A DNA stretch of 64,000 nucleotides from Arachis hypogaea (taxonomy: Eukaryota > Streptophyta > Magnoliopsida > Fabales > Fabaceae), in assembly GCF_003086295.3 (NCBI RefSeq), contig NC_092039.1, forward strand, positions 94,942,561 through 95,006,560. The letters run 5' to 3'. A program made the translations under genes and the position numbers. The notes beneath the pieces are model-generated. The model saw only the letters and a program-made list of their open reading frames with translations. It was not told the origin of the DNA and made no database searches. Shown here one piece after another: positions 62,801 to 64,000 of this stretch (positions are counted from its first letter, which is position 1; every line of letters begins with the position of its first letter).

Positions 62801-63603
62801 ATGTAGAGGAAGAAGAGAGGATCATTTTGGTGAAATCGGAGTTTTGATTTGAGTTTTAGTTCAGAAGAAATCAAGCTTTGAAGATTTATGAACCAAGAAC
62901 TTTCTCTCCTTTTTCTCTTGGTGATTTTCGGCCACAATGAGCAAATGAGGCAGCCTTGGGGGTTTTGAGGGTGTAAGGTGAGTTGTGATTGGTTGGCTTG
63001 GAGGTGGATTAAAATAATATAAAAATATCTCTGGTGTACTACTACTAAAACTAGGTGTATCAGAACACTCGTAAAAACATCTCTAAAAATTATTTTCTGA
63101 GCTACTAGCATAAATGACACTAGTAACATATTTATTATGAGAATAAAACATGAATAATGAGGCCTTAGCATTGCTAAAGTCATCAGAGAGTGCTGGTGCT
63201 AAGCTGCACCAGTAAACCGTAAACCCGGTTAAACCGATTTTCTGTTTTTAACTAAAACTGACTAGGTAACCTTATAATATCATTCAAGAAACTTTTATTA
63301 CTAATATAATGATAATATTACCCTATTATCTCTCTTCTCTCATGAATCGAGTCCAGTTCGTCAAACTGAGACTATCTACGAAAAGCCGGATCAAAACTCC
63401 TAACCGATACGGTTCAAAAACTATGTTCTTCGTGTCCGCGTTATCGAGCTTGCCTTGGAAAAGGTTCTAGCTTAAGGAGGACATAATGACAATGAGGATT
63501 GAGATACTTGTTGATATAGAAGAGGTGTTCCCTTTACTGATCTACCGGAGAAATCCGTGCCTTCAGAAAATATCTCGCATACTCTAAAATCAGGGTTGTT
63601 ACA
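59879..63603 (-). repeat. LTR-9: large solo LTR, 3725 bp
   Basis: Ends TGTAACGACCC and GGGTTGTTACA with a CAATT duplication on both sides (59874, 63604). No gene, primer site or polypurine tract inside, and no second LTR copy. TG...CA ends and a 5-bp duplication fit a solo LTR; the GGGTCGTTACA end on the minus strand resembles chromovirus LTR ends, so I infer minus orientation. It contains a hairpin array at 61018-61263 and is AT-rich elsewhere. Confidence 0.78.
61018..61263. repeat. Six hairpin units in LTR-9
   Basis: A 24-base hairpin occurs six times (61018, 61050, 61112, 61153, 61194, 61240). Two copies have arms CTGCAAG/CTTGCAG, four have CTGTAAG/CTTACAG; the ten-base loop is CAACCTYTGT in all. 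Copies three to five are 41 bp apart. Confidence 0.88.
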
Positions 63604-63608
63604 CAATT

Positions 63609-64000
63609 CCTCTGCTGTATGTTCTGAATCTTCAATTCTCTGTATTATTGACTTGAAAAGACACAAAAAAAATATTTTTGGATTTTTAATAATAAGGACA
63701 AACCAAAATGCAACAAGAATCAAATAACAATGCATGCAAGACACCAAACTTAGCAGTTTGTATACAACTGACACTAACAGGATGAAAATGCATATGAGAC
63801 ACACAAAACACTCAAGTCAATAGAATTCAAAGATCAGAGCACGAAAATCATCAAGAATTACTTGAAGATCCTTAGACACATGAATGCATGCAATTGACAC
63901 CAAACTTATGATGAGACACTAGACTTAAACAAGAAATATTTTTGGATTTTATGATTTTGAAAATTTTTTTTTGTGTTTTTCGAAAATTAAATGGAAAAAG
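63609..64000 (-). other. RT-7 leader, continuing off window
   Basis: AT-rich, no gene; minus-strand AAGTTTGGTGT at 63741-63751 and 63897-63907. The primer site and 5' LTR of RT-7 should lie just to the right. Confidence 0.6.

Larger units (their letters stand above)
41465..64000 (-). mobile_element. RT-7: pol-less relative of RT-3, interrupted by RT-8 and LTR-9
   Basis: Right to left: leader (off window to 57750, interrupted by LTR-9), gag-protease (split by RT-8 at 47031/57749), conserved hairpin, dyad array, ORF2, noncoding region, priming module and 3' LTR (41465-43127). No RT, RNase H or integrase. The 5' LTR lies right of the window. The predicted target duplication is CGATG (41460-41464). 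Confidence 0.85.

Noticed and set aside
59879..63603. LTR-9 as a DNA transposon because of its near-perfect 11-bp terminal inverted repeats
   Set aside because: TG...CA ends with a 5-bp duplication and a GGGTCGTTACA end fit a solo LTR better; no transposase is present. An unusual DNA element cannot be fully excluded.
1..64000. Assigning the elements to named Arachis families (for example FIDEL or Feral)
   Set aside because: The layout and LTR starts are suggestive, but without a database comparison the names would be guesses.

Overview
The window is plant nuclear DNA made entirely of nested LTR retrotransposons; I found no host gene, rRNA or complete tRNA gene. The Athila-like polymerase, the tRNA-Asp primer sites, LTRs beginning TGATGAGCGG and the dispersed AAGTTTGGTGTTG and GGCGTTTAACGCC words point to a large-genome legume, most likely Arachis (peanut or a wild relative). 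That assignment comes from memory of such repeats, not from a search. Labels RT-1 to LTR-9 are mine; I could not tie copies to published family names.

Layout. RT-1 (+, 1-9966) has an open PR-RT-RNaseH-IN frame, a second gene (ORF2) broken by one TGA, and a 2777-bp 3' LTR. It sits in LTR-2 (9967-10440), an RT-4-type LTR fragment, which itself sits in the 3' LTR of RT-3. RT-3 (-, 10441-33260) is a decayed copy with remnants of gag-PR-RT-RH-IN and ORF2. RT-4 (+, 18690-29755) is inserted in its leader: complete, 2092-bp LTRs, CCTTG target duplication, intact gag-PR and ORF2, no RT/RH/IN. LTR-5 (+, 31307-32817), a solo LTR with GCTCC duplication, lies in RT-3's 5' LTR. RT-6 (-, 33261-41464) is a decayed chromovirus-like tandem, two gag-bearing interiors sharing one 4.2-kb LTR. 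RT-7 (-, 41465-64000) is a pol-less relative of RT-3 interrupted twice: by RT-8 (-, 47036-57744; 1.77-kb LTRs, AGGAC duplication, intact gag-PR and ORF2, no pol) and by LTR-9 (59879-63603; solo LTR, CAATT duplication).

How the parts work together. RT-1 and, ancestrally, RT-3 encode polymerase and integrase. RT-4, RT-7 and RT-8 lack them but keep primer site, plus-strand priming region, gag-protease and ORF2, so they look like mobilised-in-trans partners that still need their own Gag-PR and ORF2 product.

The most unusual content is noncoding. (1) A GCTTG-AGGA-CAAGC hairpin plus AAGTTTGGTGT at the plus-strand priming site is repeated upstream of ORF2 in four elements, with compensatory stem changes. 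(2) The 11-mer AAGTTTGGTGT occurs about 30 times at non-homologous places, always in the sense of its own element. (3) A hairpin with a TGGG-AGGCAA-CCCA core follows the stop of the first ORF in five elements, with covarying basal pairs. (4) Each main LTR family carries its own reiterated short dyad, often at about 31-bp pitch, whose two arms change together. These look like conserved cis-acting modules that protein annotation misses. All counts were made by eye.
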